A DNA stretch of 64,000 nucleotides from SZUA-444 sp965226565 (GTDB lineage: Bacteria; Bacillota; Clostridia; Oscillospirales; Ruminococcaceae). How positions within the stretch are numbered: position 1 is the stretch's first letter; each line of letters starts with the position of its first letter. Shown here piece by piece: positions 44,643 through 53,733 of the stretch. The notes below the pieces were generated by a model that was not told the origin of the DNA, did not search any database, and saw only the letters and a program-made list of their open reading frames with translations. Where the stretch lies: assembly GCA_965226565.1 (NCBI GenBank), contig CBDDDI010000005.1, positions 62,001-126,000 on the forward strand. The letters are read 5' to 3'. Both the position numbers and the translations under genes were made by a program.

Positions 44643-44666
44643 AACTTTTCTCCTTAAAAACTCATA

Positions 44667-45839
44667 CTAAATTCTTGCTACTCCCGATTTTTTTGCAGCT
44701 TCGGAAACTGCTTTTGATACAGCCACAGGAACGCTTCTATCGAATGCATCTGGAAGAATAAACTCTGTTGTAAGTTTATCATTGCTAACACAATCTGCTA
44801 TAGCCTTTGCAGCAGCCATCTTCATTTCTTCATTTATGTCTTTTGCTCTTACTTCTAAAGCACCTTTGAATATTCCAGGAAAAGCGACTACATTATTAAT
44901 TTGGTTTGCAAAATCACTTCTTCCTGTTCCGACAATAAATGCGCCTGCGTTTTTAGCTTCATCTGGCATAATCTCTGGTACAGGATTTGCCATTGCAAAT
45001 ATTATTGGCTTGCTATTCATAGTTTTAATCATTTCTGGTGTTAAAAGTCCAGGTTTTGACACTCCAATAAATACATCTGAATCTTTTACTGCGTCAGAAA
45101 GAGAACCTTTCACATGGTTTTTATTTGTTATTTTTGCAATTTTTTTATGTGCATCACTTAAACTTTCATCGCCATCACAAATCACTCCGTTTATATCAAC
45201 CATTTTAATGTTTCCTACATTAAAACCTAAAAGGAGATTTGCAATTGCTGTTCCAGCAGCTCCTGCACCATTAATAACAATTTCTATATCTTCAAGCTTT
45301 TTATTAGCAATTTTACATGCATTCATTAATGCTGCACAAACTACTATAGCTGTACCATGCTGATCATCATGAAACACTGGTATATCCAGCTTCTCTTTTA
45401 ATTTTTTCTCAACTTCAAAGCATCTTGGAGCAGATATATCTTCAAGATTTATTCCTCCAAAACTAAGTCCTATAAGTTCAATAGCTCTTACTATTTCATC
45501 TGTATCCTTTGAATTAATACACAAAGGAAATGCATCTACACCTGCAAACTCTTTAAATAATGCACATTTGCCTTCCATAACTGGCATACTTGCTAAAGGT
45601 CCAATATCTCCAAGTCCTAAAACAGCAGTTCCATCTGTTATAACAGCAACAAGATTATTTCTTCTTGTTAACTCATAAGATAGCTCTGGATTTTTTTCAA
45701 TTTCAAGACAAGGTTGAGCAACTCCTGGTGTATAAGCATGTGAAAGTGAATTACTATCATTTATACTTGTTTTTGAAACGATTTCAATTTTTCCGTTCCA
45801 TTCATAATGCTTTTTTAAAGCTGATTCCATAATGTTCAT
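44667..45839 (-). CDS. NAD(P)-dependent malic enzyme (decarboxylating)
   Basis: Converts malate to pyruvate and CO2 with NAD or NADP. 390 residues, the short bacterial form without the phosphotransacetylase-like extension. Catalytic Y36 in SHAYTPGVAQP, K91 in VMEGKCALF, and metal-binding FHDDQHGTA are present. The dinucleotide motif is INGAGAAGTA. AGAAGGAAC precedes the ATG at 45839. It is encoded 24 bases after the PHP phosphoesterase gene and 24 before the TSCPD gene. Confidence 0.95.
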   Translation of the reverse strand: MNIMESALKKHYEWNGKIEIVSKTSINDSNSLSHAYTPGVAQPCLEIEKNPELSYELTRRNNLVAVITDGTAVLGLGDIGPLASMPVMEGKCALFKEFAGVDAFPLCINSKDTDEIVRAIELIGLSFGGINLEDISAPRCFEVEKKLKEKLDIPVFHDDQHGTAIVVCAALMNACKIANKKLEDIEIVINGAGAAGTAIANLLLGFNVGNIKMVDINGVICDGDESLSDAHKKIAKITNKNHVKGSLSDAVKDSDVFIGVSKPGLLTPEMIKTMNSKPIIFAMANPVPEIMPDEAKNAGAFIVGTGRSDFANQINNVVAFPGIFKGALEVRAKDINEEMKMAAAKAIADCVSNDKLTTEFILPDAFDRSVPVAVSKAVSEAAKKSGVARI

Positions 45840-45863
45840 TTTAAGTTCCTTCTATAATTAATT

Positions 45864-46700
45864 TTACTGTTTTTTATTAGCTAATTTAAAAATTCTATCA
45901 AGATTTTCTTTATCAGTTGTATTCATACCAATATGTGATGGCTCAATATTATATAAACCTCTAAAATCAGATCCACCTGTTACGATTAGATTATATTTTT
46001 CAGCAATTTGAAGTATTTTCTTTCTATCATTTTCTGTAGAAGAATAATGATAAACTTCAACTCCATCAATCTTACCTTTTTCTGCAAGTTCTTCTAAAAG
46101 CTCAATATTATTATACTGAGCTGGATGTGACATTACTGCAACACCTTTTGCAGAATGAATAAGATCAATAACAAAATTTACATCTGGATATTCTCGATCA
46201 ACAGTACATGTACCATATTCATCATTAAATAACTCATCATCAAGTTTTCCATGAAATTCTGTAGCATAACCATAATCAATTAATGCTCTCATTATATGAG
46301 ATTTATAAATACTTTTACTACCAGAAGCATGTTTTAATACTTGCTCTGATGTAATTGGATATAGCTTCATAACTTTATCAAGCATTTCTAAAGTTGAAGC
46401 TTTGCGGATTGCACAAGATTTTAAACAAAGTCCTTCTAATCTATCCGGTTTTTGCGGATAATAACATAATATATGTACTTTAGACTTTCTGGCTTTATCC
46501 CAAGCAGATAATTCTACTCCTGGAATTATTCTTACACCATAACGTTCTCCAAGTACAGTAGCACGTGAAATAGAAGATAGAGTATCGTGGTCTGTTATAG
46601 AAATGAAATCAATACCTGTTCGCTTTGCTTGGACTATAATTTCTTCAATGCCAAGCGATCCATCGGAAAGTTTAGTGTGACAATGCAAATCACCTTTCAT
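45864..46700 (-). CDS. PHP domain metal-dependent phosphoesterase
   Basis: 278 residues starting MKGDLHCHTKLSDGSL, the first PHP motif. FISITDHDTLS, IIPGVELSAWD, AVMSHPAQY and GGSDFRG supply the remaining metal ligands. The family includes RNase AM (YciV/TrpH), which removes 5' nucleotides from 5S rRNA and degrades oligonucleotides and pAp. The assignment to that activity is by similarity only. It is probably the first gene of a unit with the malic enzyme and TSCPD genes. Confidence 0.88.
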   Translation of the reverse strand: MKGDLHCHTKLSDGSLGIEEIIVQAKRTGIDFISITDHDTLSSISRATVLGERYGVRIIPGVELSAWDKARKSKVHILCYYPQKPDRLEGLCLKSCAIRKASTLEMLDKVMKLYPITSEQVLKHASGSKSIYKSHIMRALIDYGYATEFHGKLDDELFNDEYGTCTVDREYPDVNFVIDLIHSAKGVAVMSHPAQYNNIELLEELAEKGKIDGVEVYHYSSTENDRKKILQIAEKYNLIVTGGSDFRGLYNIEPSHIGMNTTDKENLDRIFKLANKKQ

Positions 46701-46812
46701 AACGTTTACCCCCTAAATTGTATAGCTTAATGCAACTATTATTTTGATTATACTATAAACTACACTCAAAAAGCAAGATATTTGTTCAAAATTTTCAAAA
46801 AATTACTAAAAA

Positions 46813-47760
46813 CTAAAACTTAAGGTCTTTAAACCACACCTCATCTACTTCGAATTCTTTATTATTAAGATACTCAAGTATACCTGAATTTGTTCTAAAT
46901 TTAAATTTAAGTTTATATGAATATAACGCTTGTGTTTTTACATTGTATTCTCTATTAGCTTTATTATTACCATATTTCCCATCGCCAAGTAAAGGTATAT
47001 TTTCATAAGCTAAATGTGCTCTAATTTGATGAGTTCTTCCTGTTATTAAATCTACTTCTAATAATGCTAAATTATCTTTTTTGTCTAAAACTTTATATTT
47101 TGTAATAACTGTTTTATTTTTAGGAGTTTTTTTATTACTTATAAAAACTTGCTTTTTACTTTCATCTTTCATCAAATACGCAGTTAAAGTGTCTTCATTT
47201 TTCTTAGGAATTCCTATTGTGACACATAAATATAATTTTTGCAATTCTCTATCTTTAATCTTTTGATTCAAAATTCTCAAACTTTCAGCATTTTTAGCAC
47301 ATATTACTATTCCGCCAGTATTTCTGTCAAGTCTATTACACAAAGATGGAGCAAAAGATAATTCGTTTTCAGGATTATATTCTCCTTTTTTAAACAAATA
47401 ATTCTTAATTCTATTAATTAATGTATCAATAGTATTTTCATCATCTTCATGTACAACCATACCATTTTTCTTATCTACAAGTAATATATTTTCATCTTCA
47501 TATATTATATTTAAATTTGTTGGAACTGTTAAAAATTCTTTGTCTGTTTCAACTTCAAAAAATTCATCATTGATATATAAAGATATTATATCTCCTTCAC
47601 ATAACCTAGTTGAAATCTCACATCTTTTTTTATTAAGTTTTATCCTTTTAGTCCTTATATATTTATACATTAAAGCTTTAGGCAAATTTTTTACAGCCTT
47701 TTGCAAAAACTTATCTACTCTTTGTCCAGCATCATTTGAATTAATTTTAAACTCTCGCAT
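46813..47760 (-). CDS. RluA/RluD family 23S rRNA pseudouridine synthase
   Basis: 315 residues from ATG 47760, which has ATGGAG as its ribosome site; an ATG four codons upstream overlaps that site. An N-terminal S4 RNA-binding domain (about 1-80; GQRVDKFLQKAVKNLP) is followed by the PseudoU synthase domain with catalytic D145 in CNRLDRNTGG and the LITGRTHQIRAH motif. It is likely to modify 23S rRNA; which position cannot be told. Complete and monocistronic. Confidence 0.93.
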   Translation of the reverse strand: MREFKINSNDAGQRVDKFLQKAVKNLPKALMYKYIRTKRIKLNKKRCEISTRLCEGDIISLYINDEFFEVETDKEFLTVPTNLNIIYEDENILLVDKKNGMVVHEDDENTIDTLINRIKNYLFKKGEYNPENELSFAPSLCNRLDRNTGGIVICAKNAESLRILNQKIKDRELQKLYLCVTIGIPKKNEDTLTAYLMKDESKKQVFISNKKTPKNKTVITKYKVLDKKDNLALLEVDLITGRTHQIRAHLAYENIPLLGDGKYGNNKANREYNVKTQALYSYKLKFKFRTNSGILEYLNNKEFEVDEVWFKDLKF

Positions 47761-47842
47761 TTTAATCTCCATTTTACATATAATTATTTTATTATATCAT
47801 TTTTAAAAACTGTTTTCAAACTTTCTTATATAACTAAAAAAT

Positions 47843-47877
47843 AAAAAGGAAACCTTTAAATTAAGGTTTCCTTTTTT
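47843..47877 (-). terminator. Terminator of the CPBP protease gene
   Basis: A perfect 14-pair stem (47843-47856 with 47863-47876) with a six-base loop and T tracts on both flanks, just after the CPBP stop. Confidence 0.9.
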
Positions 47878-47888
47878 AATATTATATT

Positions 47889-48770
47889 TTACTCCATATA
47901 TTTATAACTATAATCTGAATTAATTGATTCTGTTTTATCTACTTTAAAAATAGATACCAAAGAAACTATTGCTACTAATATACCAATTATATATATGAAA
48001 AATAAAACAAGATGATTAGTTATTTTTGATAAACACAAAAAGCCTATTGATCCAACAAAATTAAATGTTACATGAAAAATTATTGTTACTAATATAGATT
48101 TATATTTTATTACCATAAATCCTAATATTATTCCCATTATAAAAGCATATGCCATTTGAAATACATTTCCATGAGACAAAGCAAAAAATACAGATTGTAA
48201 GATTACTGCAACCACAATAGGCATACCTTTTTGAAATCTCGACAGCATCAAACCTCTAAATGTTATTTCTTCACATATAGGTGCAACTACTAATATTAAT
48301 AACAAGCTTGAAAAATTAAATGATTGTATATATCCCATACTTTCATTATATTCTTCTAATATATTTTCAGGAATAAAGGCTGACATAATAAACAATACTG
48401 TTAAACTAAATCCAACTGCACTTATTATCATAAGTGGTATATAATTTTTATTGCTATTAATATTTAATAAATTTACCTCTTTTAAAAACTTTTTATTTCG
48501 CATTTTAAATATTAAAAAATATACAAAAATAGTTATTATCCAACAAACAATTATTATAGATATTAAATATTTAGAATACGTTTGTAAAGATATATCCATT
48601 ATTTCTTGTATTTTTTCATAAGATATATCATCACCACAATTTTTAGCTGCATTATATCCTACTATAAAAGATATAATAAAATTAAGCATAAAACTAATTA
48701 CAGCTTGTATAAGAAGAAATATTCCAAAAAAGCCAAGACCACATCCAAATGATTTAAAAAACTTTTTCAT
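47889..48770 (-). CDS. CPBP family intramembrane metalloprotease
   Basis: 293 residues, about eight membrane helices. The protease motifs are complete: E167-E168 and R172 in APICEEITFRGLML, H200 in FFALSHGN, and H233/N237 in IIFHVTFNF. These belong to the Abi/CAAX-processing family, which can cleave membrane peptides, mature bacteriocins or give self-immunity. No bacteriocin gene lies beside it, so the substrate is unknown. A good promoter precedes it. Confidence 0.9.
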   Translation of the reverse strand: MKKFFKSFGCGLGFFGIFLLIQAVISFMLNFIISFIVGYNAAKNCGDDISYEKIQEIMDISLQTYSKYLISIIIVCWIITIFVYFLIFKMRNKKFLKEVNLLNINSNKNYIPLMIISAVGFSLTVLFIMSAFIPENILEEYNESMGYIQSFNFSSLLLILVVAPICEEITFRGLMLSRFQKGMPIVVAVILQSVFFALSHGNVFQMAYAFIMGIILGFMVIKYKSILVTIIFHVTFNFVGSIGFLCLSKITNHLVLFFIYIIGILVAIVSLVSIFKVDKTESINSDYSYKYME

Positions 48771-48804
48771 AAGTACTCCTTTACAATTGTCTTATTTTTA
48801 CTAT

Positions 48805-48833
48805 ATTATACATTATTTTATACAAAATGTAAA
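48805..48833 (-). promoter_or_regulatory. Promoter of the CPBP gene
   Basis: On the minus strand TTTACA (48833-48828), 17 bases, TATAAT (48810-48805), about 35 bases before the start codon. Confidence 0.7.
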
Positions 48834-48904
48834 TATAATTGTTTTATTGTTACAATAATTATTTATATTTGAAGATAATTAGATAATAAAGTGTTTTTTA
48901 CAAT

Positions 48905-48933
48905 TTGACAAATATACCAAAATAGTATATTAT
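48905..48933 (+). promoter_or_regulatory. Promoter of the DUF2156-GNAT operon
   Basis: TTGACA (48905-48910), 17 bases, TATTAT (48928-48933), then GAAAGGA and the start at 48964. Confidence 0.75.
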
Positions 48934-48963
48934 TAAAAAAACTGCTACCGAAAGGATTTTATA

Positions 48964-49857
48964 ATGCTTAATTTCAAACCTATTAAGATTTCAGATAAAA
49001 AAGACTTTGATAAAATTGTCAGACCTTTAAATTCTCTTATATGTTCACATTCATTTACAGACCTTTTTATTTGGAAACATAATTACAATACTGAAATTTG
49101 TTTTAAAGATAACTTTGTTTTTATAAAACAAAACTCAGATAAAAAAACTATATATACTTTTCCTTTAGGAACTGGCGATTATATTTCTGCTATAAAATTA
49201 ATTAAAGAGGATGCTAATAAAAACAATACTCCTTTATATATTGCTGGAATAAATGAAGAACAAAACAAGATTCTTTCTGAAATCATGCCTAATGAATTTG
49301 AAATTGTTGATAGAAGAGATAGTGAAGATTATATTTATAATTCTGAAGATCTTATTTCATTATCAGGAAAAAAATTTCACTCAAAAAGAAATTTTATTAA
49401 TAGATTTAAAAACACATATAAAGACAGATGGTCTTATGAACCAATTACTAAAAAAAATATTAGAGAAGTTTTTTATTATCATTTAAGCTGGTGCTCGTTA
49501 AATCTTAATAATGAAAATGAAGAAATTTTTAATGAAACTTGTGCTATATCAATTGCTTTAAAAAATTTTGATGAACTAGAATTGACTGGTGGATTATTAA
49601 GAATTGACAATATTATTATTGGATTTACACTTGGTTCAAAAGCACATGAGAAAATGTTTATTGTTCATATTGAAAAAGCTGATTTTGATGTTACAGGTTC
49701 ATATCAGATGATAAACAATCAATTTGCTATTAATAATCTTAAAGACATAGAACTTGTAAACAGAGAAGAAGATTTAGGAAAAGAAGGTCTTAGAAAAGCT
49801 AAATTGTCTTATAATCCTATAATTATGGGAAAAAGTCTTTTAGCAATTCCAAAATAA
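48964..49857 (+). CDS. DUF2156 family (phosphatidylglycerol lysyltransferase-like GNAT fold) protein
   Basis: 297 residues. The pattern is that of the DUF2156 family, the catalytic module of MprF-like lipid aminoacylases: SHSFTDLFIWKHNY near the start, GKKFHSKRNFINRFKN in the middle, and the C-terminal SYQMINNQFA and NREEDLGKEGLRKAKLSYNP. No membrane helices, so it is a soluble stand-alone domain that may transfer an amino acid or acyl group to an unknown acceptor. It is followed after 12 bases by a GNAT acetyltransferase, with which it forms an operon. Confidence 0.88.
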   Translation: MLNFKPIKISDKKDFDKIVRPLNSLICSHSFTDLFIWKHNYNTEICFKDNFVFIKQNSDKKTIYTFPLGTGDYISAIKLIKEDANKNNTPLYIAGINEEQNKILSEIMPNEFEIVDRRDSEDYIYNSEDLISLSGKKFHSKRNFINRFKNTYKDRWSYEPITKKNIREVFYYHLSWCSLNLNNENEEIFNETCAISIALKNFDELELTGGLLRIDNIIIGFTLGSKAHEKMFIVHIEKADFDVTGSYQMINNQFAINNLKDIELVNREEDLGKEGLRKAKLSYNPIIMGKSLLAIPK

Positions 49858-49869
49858 TGAGGTATTAAA

Positions 49870-50697
49870 ATGATAAAAACAGCTACAAAATCTGATTACA
49901 CTCAAATAAGAAATGTTTGGGATAAATCATTTTTGGATGAAAAAACTTTTTCAGATTGGTTTTTTGAAAATATATATTTACCAGAAAACACTTTAGTTTA
50001 TTTAGAAAACGAAAAAATAGTTTCTTGCGTTCAAAGAATACCTTTAAAACTAAAAAATAGTCAGTCTATAACTTATATTTATGGAGCATGCACTTTACCG
50101 TCTTATAGAGGCAATTCATATATGTCAAAGCTTTTAGATTTTTCTGAAGAACTTGATAAACAAAATAATATTTGTGCTTCTTTATTAATTCCTCAAGAAG
50201 AAAGTCTTTTTAACTATTATAAACGTTTTGGTTATAACAAAATGACTAATATTAATATATGTACAGAAAATAAAATTAATGTTGAAAATAACAACTTTAT
50301 TTTTATAAAAGCAACATTTAATGATATTAACCAAATGGACAGACTATATACAGATATTTTGAAAGATAAAAGCTATATTATTAGAAATTATGATTTTTGG
50401 AAAAACCAATTTGATTTGTTTAGATTACTTGGTGGAGATATTTATCTCTTAAAACAAAATGATGAAATATTTGCATATGCATTTGTTTCTAAAGAAGATA
50501 CTGTTATTATTCAAGAAATTATTTATAAATTTGATCAACATAAAAAAATTCTTATAAATAAAATAATGGATATTTATAAAATAGATAATATAACTGTTCA
50601 AAGTATTCAAAGCGAGAACACAAAAAAACTTGGTAGTTTTAAAACATATACAAATAATTTTGATGAAGAATTAATAGCTAACTTACTTTATAATTAG
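49870..50697 (+). CDS. GNAT family N-acetyltransferase (Eis-like)
   Basis: 275 residues. The acetyl-CoA binding region is seen at IYGACTLPSYRGNSYMSKLLDF (R/Q-x-x-G-x-A-type loop degenerate to RGNSYM) followed by LLIPQEESLFNYYKRFGYNK, typical of the Eis/enhanced-survival-type acetyltransferases with a second C-terminal half. Substrate unknown. Start ATG 49870 follows TGAGG. Paired in an operon with the DUF2156 protein. Confidence 0.85.
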   Translation: MIKTATKSDYTQIRNVWDKSFLDEKTFSDWFFENIYLPENTLVYLENEKIVSCVQRIPLKLKNSQSITYIYGACTLPSYRGNSYMSKLLDFSEELDKQNNICASLLIPQEESLFNYYKRFGYNKMTNINICTENKINVENNNFIFIKATFNDINQMDRLYTDILKDKSYIIRNYDFWKNQFDLFRLLGGDIYLLKQNDEIFAYAFVSKEDTVIIQEIIYKFDQHKKILINKIMDIYKIDNITVQSIQSENTKKLGSFKTYTNNFDEELIANLLYN

Positions 50698-50705
50698 ACA
50701 ATAAA

Positions 50706-50733
50706 AAAGTAGATACATTTTTGTATCTACTTT
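50706..50733. terminator. Bidirectional terminator between GNAT and thiD
   Basis: A perfect 12-pair stem (50706-50717 with 50722-50733), tetraloop TTTT, with a T tract on the plus strand and T residues on the minus strand. It serves the GNAT operon and the convergent thi operon. Confidence 0.9.
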
Positions 50734-50738
50734 TATTT

Positions 50739-51518
50739 TTATATAATATACGTATGATCAACAGGTCCTGAACCTTTTCCTAAATCTAAATTAGATTTTA
50801 ATGCACCTGTTAAATAATCTTTTGCATTTTTAACACTTTTATTTAACAAATAACCTTTTGCAAGATTACAAGCTATCGCTGAAGAAAGAGTACAACCTGT
50901 TCCATGTGTATTAGGATTATTTATTCTTTCAGAAGTAAACCATTCTATTTTACCATCATCAAAAAGCAAATCAGTAGCATCATTTACACTATGTCCACCT
51001 TTTAATAAAACTGCTGTTCCAATTTTTTGCTCAATAATCTTAGCTGCTTTAATCATATCATCTTTATTTGTTATTAAAATTCCAGACAAAACCTGCGCTT
51101 CAGGAATATTAGGTGTAATAACTTTACCAAGTGGTAATAAATATTTTATCATAACATCAATAGCTTCATCAGATAATAATTTGCTTCCACTTGTAGACAC
51201 CATAACTGGATCAACAACAATATTAGTAGCATTATATTGCTTTAATTTATCTGCTATAACTTTTATAATTTCACTATTAGAAACCATTCCAATTTTAACT
51301 GCATCTGGCATTATATCAGAAAAAACAGAATCTAATTGATTAGAAACAAAATCTTTATTCGTTTCTAAAACTCCATAAACTCCTGTAGTATTTTGCGCCG
51401 TAAGAGCTGTGATAACACTCATAGCATAAAGTTTATGAACAGTTATAGTCTTTATATCCGCTTGTATTCCAGCTCCTCCACTGCAATCAGAACCTGCTAT
51501 AGTTAATACTTTTTTCAT
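50739..51518 (-). CDS. thiD: Hydroxymethylpyrimidine/phosphomethylpyrimidine kinase
   Basis: Phosphorylates HMP and then HMP-P to HMP-PP for thiamine synthesis. 259 residues of the ribokinase fold: AGSDCSGGAGIQADIKT near the start, VDPVMVSTSG, LLKGGH, and the anion-hole motif NTHGTGCTLSSA. It ends with the common GSGPVDH. It lies 6 bases after thiE in the thiW-thiM-thiE-thiD operon and is the last gene before the shared terminator. Confidence 0.97.
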   Translation of the reverse strand: MKKVLTIAGSDCSGGAGIQADIKTITVHKLYAMSVITALTAQNTTGVYGVLETNKDFVSNQLDSVFSDIMPDAVKIGMVSNSEIIKVIADKLKQYNATNIVVDPVMVSTSGSKLLSDEAIDVMIKYLLPLGKVITPNIPEAQVLSGILITNKDDMIKAAKIIEQKIGTAVLLKGGHSVNDATDLLFDDGKIEWFTSERINNPNTHGTGCTLSSAIACNLAKGYLLNKSVKNAKDYLTGALKSNLDLGKGSGPVDHTYII

Positions 51519-51524
51519 CTAACT

Positions 51525-52166
51525 TTATCCTTTATTATTTTCAACTATCTTTAAAACTTTTTCTTTTAAATCCGCTGCTGCTTTTTCAGGTTGTTTTGAT
51601 TTCATAATAGCAGACACAACAGATATTCCATCAATTGGACTGTTATTTAAAATATCCATATTATCAAAATTTAATCCACCAATTGCAACAACAGGAATAG
51701 GCACAGCTTTACAAATATCATTAAGTGTAGAAACTTCTGTAATTTTTGTAATTACCTTTGTTGTTGTTGGATAAATTGCACCTGTTCCAATATAATCAGC
51801 ACCATCATTATATGCTGCAACTGCATCTTTTACAGTTTTTGCTGTTGCTCCAACAATTTTATTTCCACCTAAAATTTCTCTTGCTTTTTTTACTGGAATA
51901 TCTTCTGCTCCAACATGAACTCCATCAGCATCAACAGCTAAAGCTATATCTACTCTATCATCTATAATAAGTGGAATATTATATTTATCAGTAATCTTTT
52001 TAACCTTATAAGCAAGATCTAAAAAAGCTTTACCACCTATTTTCTTCTCTCTTATTTGCAAAAGAGTAATTCCACCAATACATGCTTGCTCAATTATATT
52101 TAAAAAATTTTCTTCACTATAATCTAAACTATCTGTCACCAGATAAAGAGTCATATCTAAATTCAT
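51525..52166 (-). CDS. thiE: Thiamine-phosphate synthase
   Basis: Joins HMP-PP and thiazole phosphate into thiamine phosphate. 213 residues from ATG 52166; a GTG at 52178 is in frame but is part of the ribosome site GTGAGG. TIM-barrel motifs: QIREK, IDDRVDIALAVDADGVHVG, GATAKTV, YIGTGAIYPTTTK, VAIGGLNFDN. Starts one base after the thiM stop, so the genes are translationally coupled. Confidence 0.96.
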   Translation of the reverse strand: MNLDMTLYLVTDSLDYSEENFLNIIEQACIGGITLLQIREKKIGGKAFLDLAYKVKKITDKYNIPLIIDDRVDIALAVDADGVHVGAEDIPVKKAREILGGNKIVGATAKTVKDAVAAYNDGADYIGTGAIYPTTTKVITKITEVSTLNDICKAVPIPVVAIGGLNFDNMDILNNSPIDGISVVSAIMKSKQPEKAAADLKEKVLKIVENNKG

Positions 52167-52167
52167 T

Positions 52168-52980
52168 TTAAACCTCACTTAATTTAATATGTTCTATTAT
52201 TTGCTTGTCAGTCATTGTACTTAATGCATCAAATAATCTAACTTTAAATGTTCCAGTTCCTTCATTAGTAAAAGCTTTTTCACCAGATATTCCAAGATAA
52301 ACAGTAGCAAGAATAGAACCTAACAAAATATCTTCACCAGAAATAAAACCTGCAATAAGTGAATTAAGCATACAGCCTGTTCCTGTTATTTTTGACAACA
52401 AATCATTACCATTACAAATAGCATAACACTTATTATCATAAGCAATTAAATCAATTACTCCTGTTGCAACAACAACTGCATTAACTTTATTAGACAAATC
52501 AACTAGCATTTTTGCATTTTCTTTAATATTATCTTGTGTAACAATATCTGATTTACATACATCAACACCATTTTGTGTTAAATTATTATAATATAAAGAT
52601 TTTATCTCAGTAATATTACCTTTTATAACTGATGGAGAACACTCTTTAATATATTTTCTTGCAAAATCATTTCTAAATGAGCTACATGCAACTCCAACAA
52701 GATCAATACACGATGGAATTTGATTTTGTTTAGCAACTTTTCCTGAAATCATCATTGATTTTATTCTTTCATCATTAATATTTCCAAGATTAACAGCTAA
52801 AGCTTTTGAAGATTTTGTTATATCAGCTACTTCAGCATAATGTTCTGACATTATTGGTCTACATCCTATTGCAAGCAAAGCATTCGCACAATCATTTATA
52901 GATATATGATTTGTTATACAATGAATAAGAGGCTTATTTAAATTAAATCCACTTTTATATTCTATTATTTTGTTTATCAT
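52168..52980 (-). CDS. thiM: Hydroxyethylthiazole kinase
   Basis: Salvage kinase phosphorylating 4-methyl-5-(2-hydroxyethyl)thiazole. 270 residues, ribokinase fold: HCITNHISINDCANALLAIG near the start, SVIKGNITEI, and SKITGTGCMLNSLIAGF with the catalytic Cys. Its start lies inside the 3' end of thiW (26-base overlap), coupling the kinase to the thiazole transporter gene. Confidence 0.96.
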   Translation of the reverse strand: MINKIIEYKSGFNLNKPLIHCITNHISINDCANALLAIGCRPIMSEHYAEVADITKSSKALAVNLGNINDERIKSMMISGKVAKQNQIPSCIDLVGVACSSFRNDFARKYIKECSPSVIKGNITEIKSLYYNNLTQNGVDVCKSDIVTQDNIKENAKMLVDLSNKVNAVVVATGVIDLIAYDNKCYAICNGNDLLSKITGTGCMLNSLIAGFISGEDILLGSILATVYLGISGEKAFTNEGTGTFKVRLFDALSTMTDKQIIEHIKLSEV

Positions 52981-53497
52981 ATACTTTTGCTCCTAATGTT
53001 GATTGAAGTTTTGATAATTGACCAGTTGCACTTAAAGATTTTAAAAATATATAAGCTATACTTCCACCTATTAGTGTTGCTCCAATAAAAAATGGTGTAT
53101 AAGCAAACCAAGTTAAATCAGATTTTCCTACTAAATAAGCCATTACAGGATATGAAACAATTGAACCTATTAATCCAGTTCCAATTATTTCACCTATTAC
53201 AGCGAATATAATTCTTCCATTAAAAGCTCTATACAAAACTCCTGATAAAAATGCTCCAAAAACTGCTCCTGTTAAAGCTAGTGGTGGTATTGCAAAAAAA
53301 GACATTCTTATTAATCCAATCATTACTGCACACAAAAGCGAATACCAAGGCCCTAAAAACACTGAACAAACAACATTTACAAGATGTTGCATTGGACACA
53401 TTCCTTCTATTCTAAGTATTGGAGAAATAATAACTCCAATAGCAACAAACATTGATAATAAAACCATTTTATAAATTGTAACATTTTTCGATCTCAT
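52955..53497 (-). CDS. thiW: ECF transporter S component ThiW (thiazole uptake)
   Basis: 180 residues with about five or six membrane helices and the ThiW signature RIEGMCPMQHLVNVVCSVFLGPWYS, then LIRMSFFAIPPLALTGAVFGAFLSG. ThiW is the substrate-binding component of an energy-coupling-factor importer, thought to take up hydroxyethylthiazole; the shared EcfA/T energising unit is not in this window. Gene overlap with thiM supports salvage. The upstream leader is the aberrant TPP-like element. Confidence 0.93.
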   Translation of the reverse strand: MRSKNVTIYKMVLLSMFVAIGVIISPILRIEGMCPMQHLVNVVCSVFLGPWYSLLCAVMIGLIRMSFFAIPPLALTGAVFGAFLSGVLYRAFNGRIIFAVIGEIIGTGLIGSIVSYPVMAYLVGKSDLTWFAYTPFFIGATLIGGSIAYIFLKSLSATGQLSKLQSTLGAKVYDKQNNRI

Positions 53498-53525
53498 AAA
53501 ATTAACCTCTCTTTTTTGCTATTAC

Positions 53526-53641
53526 AGAGGCTTATAAATATAACGATAGAAAGCCCCCATAAAATTTATATGTTTTATGTTCGGTCGAAACTCAATTGTT
53601 TCCTCTCAATCCGAATACGGACTCCCATCGCTATTTTAAGC
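53526..53641 (-). promoter_or_regulatory. TPP-riboswitch-like leader with a replaced 3' arm
   Basis: On the minus strand a long basal stem is closed by GCTTA (53641-53637) with TAAGC (53534-53530) and GCGAT with ATCGT. Inside come GGGAG (53626-53622), a CCG/CGG hairpin, TTGAGAG, a GAAAC/GTTTC hairpin, and GACC (53586-53583). These match the pyrimidine-sensing half of the two canonical TPP riboswitches in this window, including UGAGA. The conserved diphosphate-sensor blocks (CCTGAT, TAATGCC, ACGAAGGGA) are absent; a plain hairpin CATAAAA/TTTTATG (53579-53558) and GGGGGCTTTC take their place. Downstream, CCTCT (53530-53526) can pair with the thiW ribosome site AGAGG (53510-53506), suggesting translational control. 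Confidence 0.65.
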
Positions 53642-53649
53642 TTTTTGTA

Positions 53650-53679
53650 ATTAATCCAAGGCGCTCCCCTTCAATTAAT
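53650..53679 (-). other. Accessory hairpin upstream of the thiW leader
   Basis: On the minus strand ATTAAT and AAGG pair with CCTT and ATTAAT around a GGAGCG loop. There is no T tract, so it is not a standard terminator for thiC. It may be part of the thiW regulatory RNA. Confidence 0.45.
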
Positions 53680-53733
53680 CTTTTATACAAAAAACATTAC
53701 ATATTATATTAAAACACATATAATCAGACTTTA

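Noticed and set aside
53641..53680. Circularly permuted TPP aptamer, with the missing arm supplied by the hairpin upstream of the thiW leader
   Set aside because: CCTTGGATTAATTAC resembles part of the arm but lacks AATGCC, and the segment folds neatly on itself instead.
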